In this document: positions 61,900 through 64,000 of the stretch, piece after piece | Position numbering within the stretch: position 1 is the stretch's first letter | Layout of the letters: each line of letters opens with the position of its first letter | Source: Bacteroidetes bacterium GWF2_43_63 | GTDB taxonomy: Bacteria > Bacteroidota > Bacteroidia > Bacteroidales > DTU049 | Direction of reading: 5' to 3' | DNA: 64,000 nt | NCBI GenBank assembly: GCA_001769275.1 | Contig: MEOQ01000022.1 | Span: 1-64,000 of the forward strand | Made by a program: the position numbers and the translations under genes | Notes under the pieces: generated by a model | What the model saw: the letters and a program-made list of their open reading frames with translations, nothing else | Database searches by the model: none | Told to the model about the DNA's origin: nothing

Positions 61900-62160
61900 T
61901 TGAAAAAACTGGTGCTTGTCATATTAACCCGATTCGGATCCTTCATACACTGGAAATGGCTGACGCTTTGGACAGGCGCTTTATTGCTGATGTTTATGCA
62001 ATCATGCCGGACAAAAGTTCAGAAAAACAGCCCCGACATAACACCAAATGACACAACAAATGCAGATATACAAATGTGTTATTTACCTGTTATTGATATT
62101 GAGCTCTCTGAGGAGCCTGTTATTGCTTTCCCTGACTCAAATAAGATTGATAAAAAATAA
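61900..62160 (+). CDS. Cys-Tyr repeat lipoprotein precursor D (TTG start)
   Basis: The 86-residue product appears to use TTG at 61900. The next in-frame ATG is only five residues before the lipobox Cys36, too late to leave a leader. The leader is 'KKLVLVILTRFGSFIHWKWLTLWTGALLLMFMQSC' (quoted in part elsewhere), then one motif copy, 'MCYLPVIDIE' (Cys60), and an acidic tail. The leader's 'HWKWLTLWTG' aligns with those of C and E. It is flanked by C (8 bp) and E (7 bp), so it belongs to the same row. The TTG start may lower its dose relative to the others. Confidence 0.7.
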   Translation: MKKLVLVILTRFGSFIHWKWLTLWTGALLLMFMQSCRTKVQKNSPDITPNDTTNADIQMCYLPVIDIELSEEPVIAFPDSNKIDKK

Positions 62161-62167
62161 TACAGGT

Positions 62168-62482
62168 ATGAATATAGTCATTCAGCGTTTTTTATACGGC
62201 ATCGGAAAAATCACCGGCTGGCGCTGGCTTTCGCTGATGGCTGGCGTGGCACTGATTACTGCCTGCAGTGGTAAGACCGATAAAAACAAGGTGAGCACCG
62301 ACACTGTAAATGATACTGAAAGAGTCACATGCTATGAGCCGGTTGCCGATACCTCGCGAAAAACCGCTGTATATCCGGACAGTGCAGTTGATAACAACTC
62401 TCAACCAGGGAAGGATAGTGTTGAAAAAGAGAAAATGGTACCGCTGCACCCCTGTTATGTTCCGGTAAAACCAAAAGAATAA
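62168..62482 (+). CDS. Cys-Tyr repeat lipoprotein precursor E
   Basis: The 104-residue product starts at 62168 ('MNIVIQRFLYGIGKITGWRW'), 7 bp after gene D's stop codon; a longer frame overlapping D is not credible. The leader 'WLSLMAGVALITAC' gives a good lipobox at Cys33. The mature part has 'TCYEPVADTS' (Cys55) and, at the very end, 'PCYVPVKPKE' (Cys96), joined by a charged, disordered linker ('NNSQPGKDSVEKEK'). The motif copies lie at the membrane-near and far ends of the peptide. It is followed after 1 bp by F. Confidence 0.78.
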   Translation: MNIVIQRFLYGIGKITGWRWLSLMAGVALITACSGKTDKNKVSTDTVNDTERVTCYEPVADTSRKTAVYPDSAVDNNSQPGKDSVEKEKMVPLHPCYVPVKPKE

Positions 62483-62483
62483 A

Positions 62484-62861
62484 ATGAAGAAAGGATTGAA
62501 CAGAATAGCCGTTCGTATGTTGCTGGGCTTTATCAGTGTGATTCCGCCCCGCACGGCTTTTTCCGTTTTTCTGTTTGGCATTGCAACCATGCTGATGACG
62601 ACCACTACCTCGTGCGGGCCGCGTGTCAGCTGCTATGAGGCGGCTGTGGATTCAACAGGCACCGTTCAGATGGACTCGGCTGTGAAAAAGGACAGTACTG
62701 TTCAATCGTCTGTGAACAATCAAGCGAACAGCAACAACGTTACCGACTGCTATGATATCGCCATTCCGATTGACCAGGTGGAGATTGACTCAAATATTAA
62801 TGTAAACAGGCCGGATAATCCGCCCAAAACGTGCTATGCGCCTGTCCGGAATCCTGAATAA
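62484..62861 (+). CDS. Cys-Tyr repeat lipoprotein precursor F
   Basis: The 125-residue product has a longer leader ('GLNRIAVRMLLGF...FSVFLFGIATMLMTTTTSC', lipobox-like Cys44) and three motif copies: 'SCYEAAVDST' (Cys50), 'DCYDIAIPID' (Cys89) and 'TCYAPVRNPE' (Cys117). The linkers are rich in Ser, Asn and Asp and probably unstructured. It is the last precursor and lies 8 bp before the radical SAM gene, which supports a direct enzyme-substrate link. The three-motif build is an expanded version of peptides B, C and E. Confidence 0.8.
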   Translation: MKKGLNRIAVRMLLGFISVIPPRTAFSVFLFGIATMLMTTTTSCGPRVSCYEAAVDSTGTVQMDSAVKKDSTVQSSVNNQANSNNVTDCYDIAIPIDQVEIDSNINVNRPDNPPKTCYAPVRNPE

Positions 62862-62869
62862 TCCAATTG

Positions 62870-63916
62870 ATGAAAAAAGATAAGACAGCCCTTCCGCATA
62901 TTTCGTTCGAAACCGAAACACGCTGCAACCTGCAGTGTCGCTACTGCTACAATATATGGAAAATGCCGGGTGGGGAATTTCCGGGCGAGGTTACTTATCG
63001 CAAAGCAAAAAAAGTTTTAAAGAAATTGTATCGTCGGGCGAAAGTCGATCACTTCACTTTCACAGGTGGAGAGCCGCTTCTGTTCGATCGTCTGGCCGAG
63101 CTGGTTTTATTTGTCCGCTTGAAAGGAAGTACTGTGACATTGATCAGCAACGGCAACGCCGGTACTGAAGCCGATTTCAAGATGCTGATAAAATTGGGTG
63201 TGGGACTTTTTGAATTTCCTTTTCACAGCATTGATCCTGAAATACACGACCGGATGGCCGGTGTAGAAGGTGCGCATGAAAAATCGAAAGCGACCATCGA
63301 CATGGTGCAGCGCCTTGGCGGCCGTGTGGTGGCTGTGATTGTGCTGACGAAACACAATATCCCGACATTAAAGGAAACCTTGCTGCGACTGAAAGAAATG
63401 AAGGTTGCATCGATTATGCTCAACCGTTTCAATATTGGCGGAGCCGGCATTCAGTGGGCCGAAGATCTGATGCCTTCGCTGCAGGAACTGCGCGATGCAT
63501 TTGCGTTGGTGGAGAAAACCATTGTTGAACATAAAATATCTTTGACATCGAATGTGTGTACCCCAATCTGTGTGCTGAATCCCAAAGATTATCCACATAT
63601 CGGATTCGGACATTGCAGCTCGGATCCGAAGCTGAAACCCATCACACTCGATCATCACGGGAATATTCGCTTGTGCAATCACAGTCCGGTATATGCGGGA
63701 AACATCATGGAGAACAGTTTCGAGGAAATATTCTCCAACGATTATGTAAAAAGCTGGGATGAGAAAGAGCCCGAATTCTGCACCGGATGTGCCCTGTATG
63801 CCGATTGCTTTGCCGGCTGCCGCGCAGCTGCCGAGCAGATGGGACGTACGATTCGCGGCGCCGATCCTGTGCTGGAGATGGTTGGAGCGGAGCGGCCGGT
63901 AGAATATTTAATTTGA
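62870..63916 (+). CDS. Radical SAM/SPASM peptide-modifying enzyme
   Basis: The 348-residue enzyme begins at the ATG at 62870 (a TTG lies 3 bp before). It has the radical SAM core with Cys19, Cys23 and Cys26 ('TRCNLQCRYC'), 'FTGGEPLLF' (about 64-72) for SAM binding, and a TIM-barrel to about residue 200. The SPASM-type C-terminal part holds eight cysteines (230, 234, 249, 269, 304, 307, 313, 317) that fit two auxiliary iron-sulphur clusters. SPASM enzymes typically modify ribosomal peptides. The six small lipoprotein genes directly upstream are the obvious substrates. It resembles the radical SAM enzyme of the Bacteroidota 'radical SAM/lipoprotein' systems; the reaction is unknown. No transporter or protease gene is adjacent in the 84 bp left in the window. 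Confidence 0.9.
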   Translation: MKKDKTALPHISFETETRCNLQCRYCYNIWKMPGGEFPGEVTYRKAKKVLKKLYRRAKVDHFTFTGGEPLLFDRLAELVLFVRLKGSTVTLISNGNAGTEADFKMLIKLGVGLFEFPFHSIDPEIHDRMAGVEGAHEKSKATIDMVQRLGGRVVAVIVLTKHNIPTLKETLLRLKEMKVASIMLNRFNIGGAGIQWAEDLMPSLQELRDAFALVEKTIVEHKISLTSNVCTPICVLNPKDYPHIGFGHCSSDPKLKPITLDHHGNIRLCNHSPVYAGNIMENSFEEIFSNDYVKSWDEKEPEFCTGCALYADCFAGCRAAAEQMGRTIRGADPVLEMVGAERPVEYLI

Positions 63917-64000
63917 AATTTGAGTCGCGACCAGTATCGCGTTGTGGTTTTCGAAATACACGTACTTTACCACCTTGCGTTTTCGTTCATATAATATTCA

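Noticed and set aside
61139-62861. The six small genes as pieces of one frameshifted or decayed gene
   Set aside because: Each piece has its own start codon, membrane leader and lipobox-like Cys at a like position, with 1-11 bp spacing or a short overlap. That is a row of genes, not a broken one.

Overview
The window comes from a member of the Bacteroidota. It holds two TonB-dependent receptors, secreted C10 proteases with a C-terminal tail of type IX secretion (T9SS) cargo type, OmpA/PD40/TPR and GldM-like envelope proteins, two 90-residue HU proteins, and promoters of the Bacteroidota form TTG-N18-22-TAnnTTTG rather than the E. coli form. Shine-Dalgarno sequences are mostly absent. A lineage below phylum cannot be fixed from the sequence alone. 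No rRNA, tRNA, CRISPR array, phage or insertion sequence was recognised, so this is ordinary chromosome with many short interspersed repeats between genes.

Layout. 0.1-2.7 kb: a TonB-dependent receptor behind a TPP riboswitch, so probably a thiamin-compound receptor. 3-7.3 kb: two tandem C10 (streptopain-type) proteases with CUB domains and T9SS-type tails. 7.3-10.3 kb: histidine degradation (hutI, then a fused formiminotransferase-cyclodeaminase). 10.9-12.5 kb: a YbiT-like ABC-F protein with one degenerate ATP site. 12.6-16 kb: a small lipoprotein, a BtuB-like receptor and a small secreted protein. 16.2-19.5 kb: a fused LeuC/LeuD-type hydro-lyase, then an overlapping TatD-TcdA pair. 19.8-23.5 kb: two small proteins, a sirtuin, a DUF2007 protein and tandem superoxide dismutases (cytosolic and exported). 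23.9-28 kb: dGTPase and a PorE-like OmpA/SPOR protein. 28-31.9 kb: a small anchored protein, mutL and two rhomboids. 31.9-35.1 kb: an S41 protease with an exported helical partner. 35.2-37.7 kb: carboxyspermidine/carboxynorspermidine synthesis. 37.9-45.5 kb: an MFS transporter, two HU genes, a TPR-ribH-fmt operon and clpC. 45.8-49.6 kb: gyrA and a TPR protein. 50.1-54.7 kb: a xanthine dehydrogenase operon. 54.9-60.9 kb: a stand-alone GldM-type domain protein, CCA-adding enzyme, a pRiA4b ORF-3-like protein, a TPR protein, a ComA-type phosphosulfolactate synthase and a shikimate dehydrogenase.

61.1-63.9 kb is the most unusual region. Six consecutive very small genes each encode a short peptide with a membrane leader and a lipobox-like cysteine. 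Five of them carry one to three copies of a Cys-Tyr motif (form CY-x-x-A/V-x-x-D/E, ten copies in all). They are followed, 8 bp after the last one, by a radical SAM/SPASM enzyme. This looks like a multi-substrate peptide modification system whose products are membrane-anchored. It resembles the loosely defined 'radical SAM-associated lipoprotein' systems of Bacteroidota, whose chemistry and function I do not know to have been established.

Intergenic DNA holds several repeat families: a 48-nt unit in inverted pairs, GCGGAGTCGAAG hairpins, a 44-nt hairpin, a composite GATGCACC/ACGCGT element, and GGTTAA/GGTCAA-like short tandem arrays.
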